The position numbers and the translations under genes are program-made. Positions 30,144-41,425 of a stretch of DNA of 64,000 nt are shown here, piece by piece; position 1 is the stretch's first letter, and the number at the start of each line of letters is the position of its first letter. The stretch lies in contig JADANN010000174.1 of the NCBI GenBank assembly GCA_018806985.1, positions 1,810,001 to 1,874,000 of the forward strand, in the 5' to 3' direction. Origin of the DNA: Angiostrongylus vasorum (lineage: Eukaryota; Nematoda; Chromadorea; Rhabditida; Metastrongylidae). The notes below the pieces were generated by a model. The model had not been told where the DNA came from and made no database searches. It saw only the letters and a list, made by a program, of their open reading frames with translations.

Positions 30144-33100
30144 CTCCCTCATATGAGGGATCTCGAGCCGGTTAGTCGCGAGGCTACGTGGCGCGTCCCT
30201 AGGTGGCGGATAGGGGGTTAATCGCGGCCCAAAACGAACTTTGCTTCCATAAGATGCAGGTGGATCCAGGGGATGGACTCCTTGTTTCTGCTGCGCCGAT
30301 TTGGCGCATATTCCTGTATTTGCTAGATGTATTCATGCAGGAAGTGTGGGTGCGTTCTCGCTTATGCGGATTGTATTCTACGAGTCAATTCGGCCAAAAG
30401 CCTGCAATCAAGTGATAGGAAGTATGTCGGAGGCCGTTAGGAGTCGCCTCCAACAAATAAGCTCCATGTCCACTCTGGGAGAGCCTGGCAGGGCTACGTG
30501 AATATACCCAGCCCCCCCGTTCAGAGCCCAGCAAGCTGTACGTGTGTATCAAAATGCTAAACACAGTAAACGGGCCTAATTCCCTTGACACCGAAAGAGC
30601 CCCCAATTTCGCAGCGTTGGGTATAGGACGAGTACGGAGAGGCTGCTAAAATCTCAGGGCCAATGGAAGCTGCCTGGATCACGAAGAACTATGGTGACGA
30701 TTTGTACCTACAATGCACGTACACTTGCATCCGAATCCTCGATAGAAGACTTGCTCATGCAAGCAAGAAGGATAAGGTACGATGTCATCGGCTTGGCCGA
30801 GACGAGACGACGCCACCCATTCAACGCCGTTCATGACACCGGAGAACTGTTCCTCGGAACATGCGACTCGGCGGCATCGGCGTTCTCGTCAACACGAGTT
30901 TGTCCATGAACATCAATTCATTCGAGCAACTTACAACCCGAATCGGACGTTTACAATTAAAAAGATGTGGATCAATACCGGCTTTGACAATCTTCGTCGT
31001 TTACAAGCCGACATCAAACTATGGCGAAGAAGAAGTGGAAGCGCTCTATGTGGACTTGGAGGAGTTCTACAGAGGGGACCATACATTCTTAAAGGTCATC
31101 ATTGGAGAGTTCAACGCCCATGACTGGACGAAGAAGAACGTCTGAAGAACGTCACATTGGAACCCACGGACTAGAATGGAGCGAACAGGGTGAGCGGCTC
31201 TCTGAGTTTATCATGACGACCAAGACCATCCATGGTAACTCGCAATTCCAGAAGCTCTATCCTCAACGCTGGACGTGGGAGTATCCTAATGGAGAGAACC
31301 ATAACGAAATAGACCACATCATAGTAAATAGAAGGTTTTGCCTAACCGATGTCGTTGTTGTCCCAAAATTCTATACCGGATCAGACCACCATCTCTTTCG
31401 TGCAAGATTCTATTCCTCGCGAAAAGGAGAAAAAGCCTCAATTCAAAAACCGAAGTCCCAGAATCACCGTAAACTGGGGCTTATTCAATTCATTAGTCGG
31501 TTGTTGGGAAGATGCCGTTGTCGATAGCATCGACGAGGAATACGATCGGCTCATTCAACATCTTCACATTAGCGTAATGAAACCTGAGAGTTCGAAAGTC
31601 ACCAAGAGACGTCTGTCTCCAGAAACATTCGAGCTGATACGCTAGCGTGGAATCGCACCAGCTGCAGGCAACCGCGAACTGACGTCCGAACTAGCAAAAC
31701 AATGCAGACAGGCGATAAAAGGAGATTTAAAGAGAGAAGAGCAGCAGTAATGGTCGAAGCTGCAGAGGCTGGGAAAAGCATTCGCAAAGCTCACCGAGGC
31801 TTCGCCAATTACATGACCAAGATGATTGCACTCCGACGCCCAGACGGAACAGTTACAACGTCCAGAAAGGCAATGGAGAAAATCATTCACGAATACTACT
31901 CAGATCTCTTCGATAGCCACGTACACCTTCCGTCGTATGGAATAAAGAGGATGGATATGTTACACCACCGGTTCTCCTTCCGAAATCCGACATGCCATTT
32001 CGTCAGTGAAAAATCGAACAGCACCAGGTCCGGAGAGGATAAGATCAGAATACCTGGAGAACCTTCCGCCAGTCCTTGTAAACACACTGGCTCGGCTCTT
32101 CACACGTTACCTGTCTCAATGCAAGGTCCCGACTCAGTGGAAGACCAGCAAGACCGTGTTATTGTTCAAGAATGGTGACCTACACGATATCGGCAACTAT
32201 CGTCCAATCTGCTTACTGTCTGTCGTCTACAAACTTTTCACTCGAGTCATCCTAAACAGGATTGACAGAACACTGGACGAAGGACAGCCATGTAAGCAAG
32301 CGGGGTTTCGAAAAGAATTTAGTACAATGGACCATATCTACACGATAACAAGGCTCACTGAAGTATCGCAAGAGCACAAAGACCGCTCTGTCGCACTTTC
32401 ATCGATTTACAGAAGGCCTTTGATTCAATTGAGATAGAAGCAGTCATGGAAGCCCTTGATAGTCAAGGAGTCCCTATGCAGTACATAAAGATTCTTCGTG
32501 AGCTGTACAAAAATTTAACAACCAAGATTTCACCATTCTACAACAATATTAACATCGACGTCAAAAGAGGGGTTATGCAGGGCGATACCATCTCGCCAAA
32601 ATTATTTATCGCCACCCTCCAGAACGTCATGCGAACATTGGAATGGGATAATATGGGAGTGAAAATCGATGGTGGGCAGTTACATCATTTTTGCTTTGCT
32701 GATAACATCGTCCTTATAACACCGAACATTAGCTAAGCGGAACGTATATGCTTGCCGACTTTGATAAAGCCTGTGGAAAGATTGGTCTTCGACTAAACAT
32801 CACAAAAACGATGTTCATGAAGTGTGGATTGGTTTCATATGCACCATTCACGCTCAACGGAACGAATATCTCCGAATGCTTCAGTCATGTCTATCTAGGT
32901 CGGCAAATCAATATGATGAACGACTTAGCTCCAGAGCTGAGCAGAAGAAAACCAACGGCTTGGGGAGCTTTCAAGAGCATCGGAGATGTAGTGAAGAGAC
33001 AAAGAACAGCCGACTCCGCGTCCCACCTTTTCGACTCAACGGTACTTCCTGCCCTAACGTATGCGTCAGAAACCTGGTCGCTGCGTAAGCAGGATGAAAG

Positions 33101-33524
33101 ATCAATCAGCGTTATCGGACGCGCAGTCGAAAGGACGATGCTAGGAGTATCCCGTTTCACACAAGTAAGGGATGGGATCCGAAGCTTCGACCTGCGTCAA
33201 CGATCAAAAATCAAAGATGCCGTTCTGTACGCCAAACAGTCGAAGACAAGGTGGGCTGGACACGTAGTGCGTATGAATGACAACCGATGGACAAGAGCCG
33301 TTAGTGACTGGATTCCTCGGGATGTCAAACGTACTGCAGGAAGACCACCGACCCGATGGTTAGAGTTCTTCACGAAGAGCCTGGAAGATAAATATGATTC
33401 TCGACGAGTCCCTAGAGCGAGCAGGACCCACTGGGCTACTCTTGCACGCGACAGGGAAAAGTAGAAGATTTACTGGCGCCCGCTCGAGTCACTCAACGAT
33501 CAACGGGATTACAGGTGATACAGG
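30144..33524 (+). mobile_element. RTE-type non-LTR retrotransposon, copy 2, decayed
   Basis: Full-length, about 3.38 kb, colinear with copy 1 and by eye over 90% identical. Endonuclease starts at about 30,694 ([18 protein letters not shown]); the catalytic GDFNA appears as GEFNAH (about 31,108); NEIDHIIVNRR and YTGSDHHLFRARF follow (31,310-31,410). RT blocks are GNYRPICLLSVVYKLF (32,190), QAGFRKEFSTMDHI (32,300) and VKRGVMQGDTISPKL (32,560). The catalytic motif is FADN rather than FADD (32,694-32,705). The longest intact stretch is 32,748-33,464, covering the post-RT region (ERTMLGVSRFTQVRDGIRS, RWAGHVVRMNDNRWTRAV). TATCGTAAT flanks both sides (30,135-30,143 and 33,525-33,533). Inactive because of frameshifts, stops and the FADN change. 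Confidence 0.93.
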
Positions 33525-33797
33525 TATCGTAATGGTTAGAGGTGTCCTACAATACACACGTGATTGTTAGTTCGAAACCGCAACTTTGGCTGAAAAAAGC
33601 TCTCTCTACCATACGGAGTCGGCAAACAAGTATCCAACTTGTCTGGAAGGATAAGAATTACTGATGTGACATATTGGGAGATCACCGAAAATCGCTGTGA
33701 AGCATAAATACGCATTTAATCACTTCCGCGAAACTGAATGGAGTTCCATGCACGGCACATCCATGAAGGACTGATCAGGGCTGCCTGCTATCCTTTA
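33525..33797 (+). mobile_element. SINE-A, right piece, resumes after RTE-1 copy 2
   Basis: The duplicated TATCGTAAT is followed by GGTTAGAGGTGTCCTACAAT, a B box (TTAGTTCGAAACC) and a diverged SINE-A body ending GACTGATCAGGG. With 30,127-30,143 it forms one SINE split inside its A box. Confidence 0.75.
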
Positions 33798-33834
33798 TAC
33801 TTGGATTGTTATGATTACACGAGCTTGTTAGAGA

Positions 33835-33908
33835 ACTTTTATTCGGCCAAGGTTTCTACGTCTTTTTCCTGCCTAAGAGCCGCTGATCCGAGTCGATATT
33901 CCCAGACG
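33835..33908 (-). repeat. PLE-terminus-like repeat, degenerate fragment
   Basis: Minus strand reads GGCTCTTAGGCAGGAAAAAG then CCTTGGCCGAATAAAAG, a heavily decayed version of the motif at 1,791. It lies between two oppositely oriented SINE-A copies. Confidence 0.35.
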
Positions 33909-33911
33909 TCG

Positions 33912-34172
33912 GCGTTGATCAATCCCGAAGGGGATACGCCATGTATCCAACTTCATTAGGCATCGTTAGAGGTGATTGGATGCATATCTGGCTTATACAA
34001 TGATTTATGATGGTTTACCGATGTGTCGAATCAGTGCTGCTATCCCCCCAAGACAAGTTTGGTACCGAATTGCCAACCCAGGAGGGGTGAAAGCCTTGGT
34101 GAGCTTGGGGGGCGGGACCCATCCAATATGTGTGGCAGGTCGCCTCTAACCATTGTGCTACACACGCTCACG
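33912..34172 (-). mobile_element. SINE-A copy, minus
   Basis: Left end CGGCGTTGATCAATCCCGAA, right end with the A-box complement CCATTGTGCTACAC. Together with 33,525-33,797 it forms an inverted SINE-A pair about 115 bp apart. Confidence 0.8.
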
Positions 34173-35325
34173 TGTTAGAGATGAGACAAAAATTGCTTTA
34201 CAAGACAAACACTCTTAATTGCCTATTAGTTATTCCCACCTACTTACCGAACCATGTTTGACTATTAACTCGAGGTCCTTCTAGAAGAGGTTCTATTTGT
34301 TACTCTGTCTTTCGCTTCCTGCAGTCGTAGTTGTAATGCTTATTTTTGTCGCTTTTTAGGTGAACAGCTGCCACTAAAGAAAGCAGCAAAGTTTTGCTCT
34401 TGGGCCTCAAAAAATATGGAACTTCAGCTGCCACTATGATTCCTCTCGTATGTTGGCCTGTTATTATGAAATGGTATACTTCTACAAAAGAGAAGTAAAA
34501 TTGACACGTGAACTGCCATACAATAGTTTTAAATATATGAAACCTTCATAATGAAAGAAGAGAGAGTCACTTTGACAGGATGACACGGCGGGATCAAATA
34601 GCCTCATGAACATAGTATGAATAGGCAGTCTACATCTTTCATTTTAACTGTAAAAACACTCCGTTAAGCCCTTAAATAATGCCGATGTGGCGCTTTGTGC
34701 TGTGCCTCCCGAATGGAGGTTTTCTTCGATGGTTTATGCCCTCAACGAGCTCCTAGTTTGCGGGCTGTGATGTACAGTGAAAGATTTAACTGCTAGCAGA
34801 GCCTCTCTAGCTGGAAAGAAGTTCAATATTTCTATCTGCCAATCGAGCAGCGAATGAACCAAGCGAGGAATCCCGCCGTGCAGATACCAACCTACTCATC
34901 TTATTCGGTGACAAACCATGCTCCGATAAAACAGGACCAGCAGCTTTTTGCTGCGACGTCTTGAATACGCCTTATCAAAGCTCGTTGAGTTCAGAAGAAC
35001 AAGTAAAGATTTCGATCAGCATTAAGTTGTCCCAATATTATGCACACTAAGCGCTCCTGTCTACGTCGTCAGAAGAAGAGTGAGAAAACCGATGAAAGGC
35101 GAACTTGAAGATCTGTTTACATAGGGGTTTATAAAAAAAATATGGCATGACCATGACATGCACTGGAGTTTCTTCGAAAACCGTTGTTCACATGCTCCTT
35201 TAAATTCGCAATAAATATCGTATAGTCACCTCATAGGAGACCAAGATCGATCAGATCAACATTTAAATTATGGGACATTTGTTGTTATACTATCGTCTTT
35301 ATATCTATTATGTCCTAGTTCCCCC
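34173..35325. other. Intergenic DNA, no recognisable gene
   Basis: Mostly AT-rich; no recognisable frames or repeats. Confidence 0.4.
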
Positions 35326-35710
35326 TTTCTAAAGGTTTAGAGCCTCATCCTGGCTGGGAGGTGTTCCTGGGTGTCGGACTGTGATGTACAATGGGGTGAT
35401 TTATTCCAGCCAGTAGGGTCTTCCAAGATGAGAAGCAGTCGGCCGTTTCCGTCAGGAAGCCCAGCTAAGAATAAACTAATACCAGGATCCACCAACGTTC
35501 TGGTATGAAACTAGTCGCATGGTGGCAAATCTAACTCTGATCCACAAGGGCTGCGACAACTCGTGGTGGTGAAGACCTGGGGGCAGACTGGCCAGGCTGA
35601 TCTCGGGACTACAGAGAACCATAATGGCTTAACCAGCAAAGCTCCGAAAAAATGGAAAACTATGCTGGAGGCCGCACAACCAGTGAGGGCAGGCCATCCA
35701 AGTATCCAAG
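35326..35710 (-). repeat. DR-1 dispersed repeat, minus
   Basis: AGCCTCATCCTGGCTGGGAG at the left and GGCCATCCAAGTATCCAAG at the right; full length. Confidence 0.75.
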
Positions 35711-35726
35711 TTTTAGTTCCCAAGAT

Positions 35727-36711
35727 TGACTTCCTGTTAATCTCGACATTAGATTATAAATGTTTCGTTTTCTTTCTCAGAAATCGTGAAGTTTTTATGC
35801 AGCACAGGTTTACGCCTTCTTCGGAGCCTGGAACGGTACATCGATAAGTAATTTACTAAGCAAAACGCTTCAATAACACAAAAATAAAGATATAAATCTA
35901 AATCCTAATCTCTAAATTAACAGCTTCTCGAAAAAAACCCACCATTTCTGCATGCCTTCCACTGAAGAACAGCCACTTAGACTATTATATGGTTTATGAG
36001 TGCACCACACCACATCAAAAGTCAATTTGAAGATACGGGTCTAGATCACGTGTGTCACTGGTCTTTCTTCACTGCCATTCATCCTCGGATTCTTGGCACT
36101 TATCCAAAAAGCTTCAAGATTTTTGCGCGCTTTTGTCTGGGCATCCTGTGTGAGGATAATGCCTTTTATATCCCTCTAGATGTTCTTTTATACGGATACA
36201 CAATGGACTGTTTCGCCGACATTTTCATCTCCGCAGGTATAACAAACCAGGTATATCATACCTGCTCTCATGCAATCACCGTGCCTACCATAAGGCCAAA
36301 TTAAACAATTCTCTGTTCCACATAAACGATCATGTGAGGCGGCTACGAGCTAACTGACCACGAAGAATATCCGATGGCAGTTCAACTATCGCTATCAGTT
36401 CCTCTAGTCCTGTCCTTCTCAAGCATCGTTTTATAACTACACTTACTTCTTCGCTAATAAAGGGCAACATGAACGGGATTTTCTTTAGGCCAAATCTTTC
36501 GTTTTAAGGCGTCGCTCTGTTTCTAAACTTATCTCGTGTGGTTACTATTTTGTGGCCATCGGAGAGGGTATTTGCCGTGCCACGTTGTGCGATTCCTTCT
36601 TTAGTTCTCTGTTCGTGCACATAGAGATCGCTATTCTAAACATGTTTCTCACAAGCACCCTCTTTGTGTGACCGGTATCTGACAAGTTAATTTGAACGTT
36701 TAGACGATTAC
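35727..36711 (-). mobile_element. Penelope-like element remnant B, 3' part
   Basis: Minus-oriented PLE 3' region. 36,040-36,600 matches 7,200-8,060 of remnant A (shared blocks CTTATCCAAAAAGC, GCATCCTGTGTGAGGATAAT, AAATCTTTCGTTTTAAGGCG). It covers the GIY-YIG coding part with many stops. The left end (35,750-35,850) carries a truncated terminus. It is interrupted at 36,712 by a SINE-B foldback. Confidence 0.7.
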
Positions 36712-37285
36712 GATTCACTTGCAAAACTCGGGACAGCAGGTGTCTGCGGTGGGGAACGAACGCGCTATTGTCCTTTCCGGGGAGTAACGCGTTCGCTACC
36801 ACACCATCATTCGTTTCGCCTGTCTCCCGGCTAGTTCTATCGATCTCTGCCGTCAGCAATCACCCCTCAGCGGGATTGATCTGTGGAGCCCAAATCGGCA
36901 TTGAACCCACTTAAGCTGAGGTTTTAGTTATAATATAAATAATATATTTAATACACAATATTAATATAAGTTATATTTCGCAATATACCCTGCCATTAAT
37001 AAGAGTAGGCAGTAAATAAAACGGTTAAGATAGTGACTATAACTAAAGCCTCAGCTTAACTGGGTTCATTGCCGATTTGAGCTCCCTAGATCAATCCCGT
37101 TGACAGGTGATTGCTGATGGCAGAATCGACAGAACTAGCTGAGAGACAGGCGAGACGAAGGACCCGCATGGTGTGGTGGTGAACGCGTTACTCTCCGGAA
37201 AGGACAACAGCGCGTTCGTTCCCCACCGCAAACACCGGCGGTCGGAGTTCTGCAAATATCTCAGCATCATTGAAGTTATATTTCG
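36712..37285. mobile_element. Long SINE-B inverted pair
   Basis: A minus arm (36,712-36,925) and a plus arm (37,030-37,285), each a nearly full SINE-B from CTCAGCTTAA to TCTCAGCATC or its complement. The arms are separated by about 100 bp of AT-rich sequence. Both keep GCGCGTTCGTTCCCCACCGC or its complement. The arms could form a stem of over 200 bp in RNA or single-stranded DNA. Confidence 0.85.
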
Positions 37286-37439
37286 AGATTACTTTTCTCG
37301 ACAATGCGCACCGACTGTTGCTGTGAAACCTGGCGTGGTCGCGAAAGTGCTAGCCTCTGATACATGCAATATTTCGATAGTCTTAAACAACAATACTGTA
37401 TATGAAAGAAAGATTCTGGTTATGTGACTACCATTCAGT

Positions 37440-37640
37440 TTTTCAACTTTCTCTTTTGTGTTACTGAAACGTTTGGGCTAATAAATTCGATACCAATATG
37501 CCCTTCCAGGCTCTGAAGAAGGCAATACCGCCGAAACGTCAGCAATTGTTGCGTTGTGTGTTTTGTGCGAAGAAATAAACATGTGCTGCATAACAAACTC
37601 GCGATTGCTAAAAAAGGAGGCGACACATATCTCTAATTTC
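37440..37640 (+). mobile_element. PLE terminus, plus orientation
   Basis: ACTGAAACGTTTGGGCTAAT, then the hammerhead-like motif and AAATAAACATGTGCTGCATAA. It matches 48,400-48,560 and 24,430-24,560. Confidence 0.7.
37509..37543 (+). ncRNA. Hammerhead-ribozyme-like motif, best copy
   Basis: GGCT, CTGAAGA, A, GGC, a 6-nt loop, GCC, GAAAC, GTC, AGC in order. This fits a type I hammerhead: conserved CUGANGA and GAAA boxes, a 3-bp stem II (GGC/GCC), a 3-4-bp stem I (GCU/AGC), and GUC as the cleavage triplet. Stem III is reduced to the self-complementary ACGU, which could pair between two RNA copies. One extra A precedes stem II. PLEs in other eukaryotes are known to carry hammerhead motifs near their termini. 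Activity is untested. Confidence 0.5.
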
Positions 37641-38469
37641 CATATTTTCAACATCACAGTATCCCGTGTTAGATCTACCCAGAGACAAATTACCACGAAT
37701 CTCCCCGATATCCAAGCTACCATTAGATGGCGCTGGTGCTAGAGCAGAAGCTACGAATTCCTCTCTTGTCTTAATCATTATGGTAACAAAAGAAACATTC
37801 AAACTTTGGATACAGAATTTCTTTGTACCATAGGGGACATTCTCTATCTATTTGTCTATCCTACGTTAATCTCATACTGTTCTGTTTGCCAAGATCTTCT
37901 CCACCAGTTTTAATTACCATTGATTAATTTATAACCTTCATTGACATTGCTAGATTCTCGATCATGTAATTCCCGCTCACTCGAATGATACTATGTTAAC
38001 GTTTCCATTTATTCTTCAATTCATTCGCCGTAGAACTCAGTTGCGCCTCCATATCTAACTTGGCTGTTCTCATTGTTTAACCGTTTTTATCTTTATACCT
38101 TTGCACACTGATTCCGTTGTCCACTCTTTGTGTCTATATCAATTGATCTGGCGGCTGTTGTTGTTGTGGTTGTTGTTGTTATTATTATTTTATTATATGG
38201 TATAGATTAAAGTCCGTTACCCAAGTTTGAGGCGTGGAAAGACGGTAACTCAATAAGGCGAACGTGTGAAAGCAGCAAATGGGGAAAGATACCATACATA
38301 TGTTTACACAGCTTCATTTCAACGCTAAATAGAATAACACTCACACCAGTAGACGATGTCACACACTGTTGTCATATTCAAAGAAGAATCAGTTGTCGAA
38401 TTTGCTTTTTCAATGTCGTTTCTACATGTTCTCTAACAAGATTTTTTCTATCATACTATCAAAAACATT
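37641..38469. other. Intergenic DNA, no recognisable gene
   Basis: Contains a short TTGTTG/ATTATT-rich run at about 38,155-38,190; otherwise unassigned. Confidence 0.4.
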
Positions 38470-39250
38470 AGATCAAATTCAACCTGTTCGGCAAGCAGGA
38501 TTCCAACGAGACATCTTCGTTATCGCATCTAAATTATAGCTAAGGTCCTGGAAACCTGTCGAGAATAATACCTGTCTATTTTCTTGTTCTATTTCCATTA
38601 TGAACAAAACCACTTATGCGGCATCCCAATGAACGGAACTTCACTAGTGCTCGTTGACGAAGAATCCGACCTACACAGGAACTCTAGCCTATTTCTGTGG
38701 TAACGACAGCATGGAACTGCAGCTCTTCCATTGACAGGTTACCTTCCTTACAGAAAAGCGATTCCAACAGGACAGCGTTATCTTGCCGAGGTTCATCTTC
38801 GCCACGCTGAAGTAGACAATGAAGATTGGAACGTGAAGCAAACTTTTGGCACACTGATGAAAAGGCCTTATAAAACCACTACTCTGATGACGACACCGTA
38901 TCATTTGAAGAACCATCAGCGAAGATCATATTGGCGGTGAGCATACTCTAAATTGGCCTAGCAACTCAAGGAAAATAGACTTCCACGGAAAGACCAGAAG
39001 AACTACCACTTTCTGAAAAAAACATCATGGTGCAATCGCGCGAAACCGTCTTGCAGAGTAATTCGAGATTAATAGAGTACAGAGAACATAAAAGGTAACA
39101 TGGAAAGAAATTATGGAGAAGGGGAGCAGCACGGCAGTTCTTTCCCACTTTCAGAATGGCCACGAACGAACTGATGCTTTTAATACTATGCTACCGTCTT
39201 TTCACTCAACGGTCCTTCCTGCACTATGCTATGCATCTTGAATGTCAGTC
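38470..39250 (+). mobile_element. Old RTE-type LINE fragment
   Basis: Decayed plus-strand RT pieces: QPVRQAGFQRDIF (38,480), a region matching PRFIFATLK (38,800) and STVLPALCYAS (39,210-39,240), in the correct order and spacing for an RTE protein. Internal deletions and stops abound. Confidence 0.55.
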
Positions 39251-39898
39251 GATATTTTAACAACATTGATCATTTTACACATTACACATGACAATTTAAT
39301 GATGTTAAAAGATCTGAAGTCCTACTGGAGTACATAAAATCAAGCGGAACTACGCAGTTCAGATACTAAATGTTAACTTACGGGTTAGGCCCCGCTTTAG
39401 GCACACGAACCCTCCCATCATTCCAAGGTCAGCAAATTAGCACCAGACTTGTCCAGGACTACTTTTTCCCCCTAATCATTTGGGGAACGCACTACTACCG
39501 CTATCCCAGGCTTCTAGGGAGATTAGGTATGAGAACTTGAGATGGTCAGTAATGCCGTTGTCTGCAGAATACGTTCACCAAAGAAGAATTGATGAACTAG
39601 ATCTTTGCTTGCGATTCTTCTTAAGCGTAAGAAAGCTTTATCCATGTATTGCTCGAAGAGGATAGCGAAATTAATCATCCAGATTCTCAACAACAAAGTT
39701 AATTTACATTTACCACGAAAAAGCTAGTGCTGCGATCTAGTGAGGCAGTCTTGTACTATGAAATGCTGTGAGGAATATGAAGTTTAGAAACATGTTCCGT
39801 AGTAGATGTACACTCCTTAACTGTGTCGTTGTCTACTATTTAAAGGCTTATTCTTTATTCTCACTCCTCTGTGTTCCTTTGCACTTTCTTCAATATTT

Positions 39899-39954
<56 letters not shown>

Positions 39955-40504
39955 ACAATCTACGACAATTTCGCAGTGATTTGAATTATGACGATGTAAA
40001 AGCAAGAACGTTCTGTTGTTTTAGTTTGAGTGTTAACTTGGACGCAACTCCATGGAAAGAACTCCAGATCTGATCAAAGCATAAAATGATTGGCATAGGG
40101 ACGCTCCCCGAACACTTGTTGTGCACTTGAATCCAAAGGTTTCGTTTAGGAGAACAAATTCGCTACGACAAAGAAAGTGCTGTCAGCCCATTAGCAGTCC
40201 TCGTGCGCCAGCCTAGTTGAAAAGCATGCGTGATGAAATTTGCACGGCGCGTCTTTTATACAGCAAGACAACGGTCCACTTCTCGAGCACTTTTGACTTA
40301 GTGTGAATGACGCAAAAATGAAAAATAAATCCTACACGACAAACGACGGTACTGAGCGCAGCGCAGTGGTTGGCTTACGATGAAATTCTTATATGAAACG
40401 CCGAATTTCCACCATAAGCAAGCTGTTGTGATAGTGATTAGTCCAACCAGATTAATCCCGTACAACTTTTAAAAACAGAATTTTCTTTGGTGAATTAGTC
40501 ATAT
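39251..40504. other. Intergenic DNA with a SINE-A scrap
   Basis: A piece of SINE-A body (CCTCCCATCATTCCAAGGTC, then TTAGCACCAGACTTGTCC) is visible at 39,403-39,455. Nothing else identified apart from the TA tract. Confidence 0.45.
39901..39949. repeat. (TA)n microsatellite, 49 bp
   Basis: Perfect alternating TA. Confidence 0.98.
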
Positions 40505-40816
40505 TTTCTTATTTTATATGGCCTTTCTTCACGTCTACTGTGCGGATCCCAGCACTTCTCATATTCGATTCGTTCCCTCGCATCCATCATCCACTTCCAG
40601 GTCTTCCGACTTTTACTTGTGGCTTCGACTGGTGCTTGAGGATTTCCATCTCATTTTGAATGGCGTAGAATGCCGATCGAGTCGATTCTCCTGAAGTCCT
40701 GAGATAGCCGGGCTGGAGCGTTCCCAACTGGTTTGCACAGTAATTTTTTCACGGACAAGTCCGGCACCAATTCCTCGACTCCGGAGTATGGACGGATGAG
40801 AGGCTTGTTCCACATC
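40505..40816 (-). repeat. DR-2 dispersed repeat, minus
   Basis: The longest DR-2 match: its complement runs through TCCTCAAGCACCAGTCGAAG and ACGAATCGAATATGAGAAGT to GCTGGGATCCGCACAGTAGA, colinear with 19,076-19,412. Confidence 0.65.
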
Positions 40817-41199
40817 TGTGAATCGATCATAGGGAAATCACGAAATCGTTAAGAACTATAGTACATGTATTTTTGTCCAACAGAAAAGCCTACAAGGTTG
40901 CAAGCACAGCGAGAAGCAATCCACATCGACCGTAGCACGTGTTGAAACAAATGGGATAAGAAACTCTTCCTCTCCCAGCATATTCATCTTGCTTCACGCT
41001 AGCAGAATCAGTTTTCGAGTATCTCGTGAGCTATTTCCATGGAATAATCTTCAATAACCAAACCACTAGTGAAAGTGTCCTTAAAAATTCATCGCTTCTA
41101 GAATGTCGGCATTCTAAGCTACCGAATGGAACAATTGGCTTTTATCCAAAGTTGTGTTTGAGAAAAGTTATGATAATTTTCTCAAAGCCAACTTTTTAA
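40817..41199. other. Spacer without recognisable content
   Basis: No gene or repeat seen. Confidence 0.4.
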
Positions 41200-41425
41200 A
41201 ACTACGATGATGCTGAGATAGTTGCGAAACTCCGGGTCGCAGGTGTTCGCGTCGGCTATTGTACCTCGCTCTTACCCTTTCCGGGGGCTAACGTGTTCAC
41301 TACCGCATCATGCGGGTCTTTCGTTTCGCCTTCTCTCACCCGTAATTTATGGGTACTCTCAACAATCACTCTTCAACGGGATTGATCTGTGGAACAAAAA
41401 TCGGCGTTGAACTCAGTTAAACCAA
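41200..41425 (-). mobile_element. SINE-B copy, minus
   Basis: GATGATGCTGAGATAGTTGC at the left; CCGCATCATGCGGGTCTTTC mid-way; AACGGGATTGATCTGTGGAA and CTCAGTTAAACC at the right. Confidence 0.75.
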
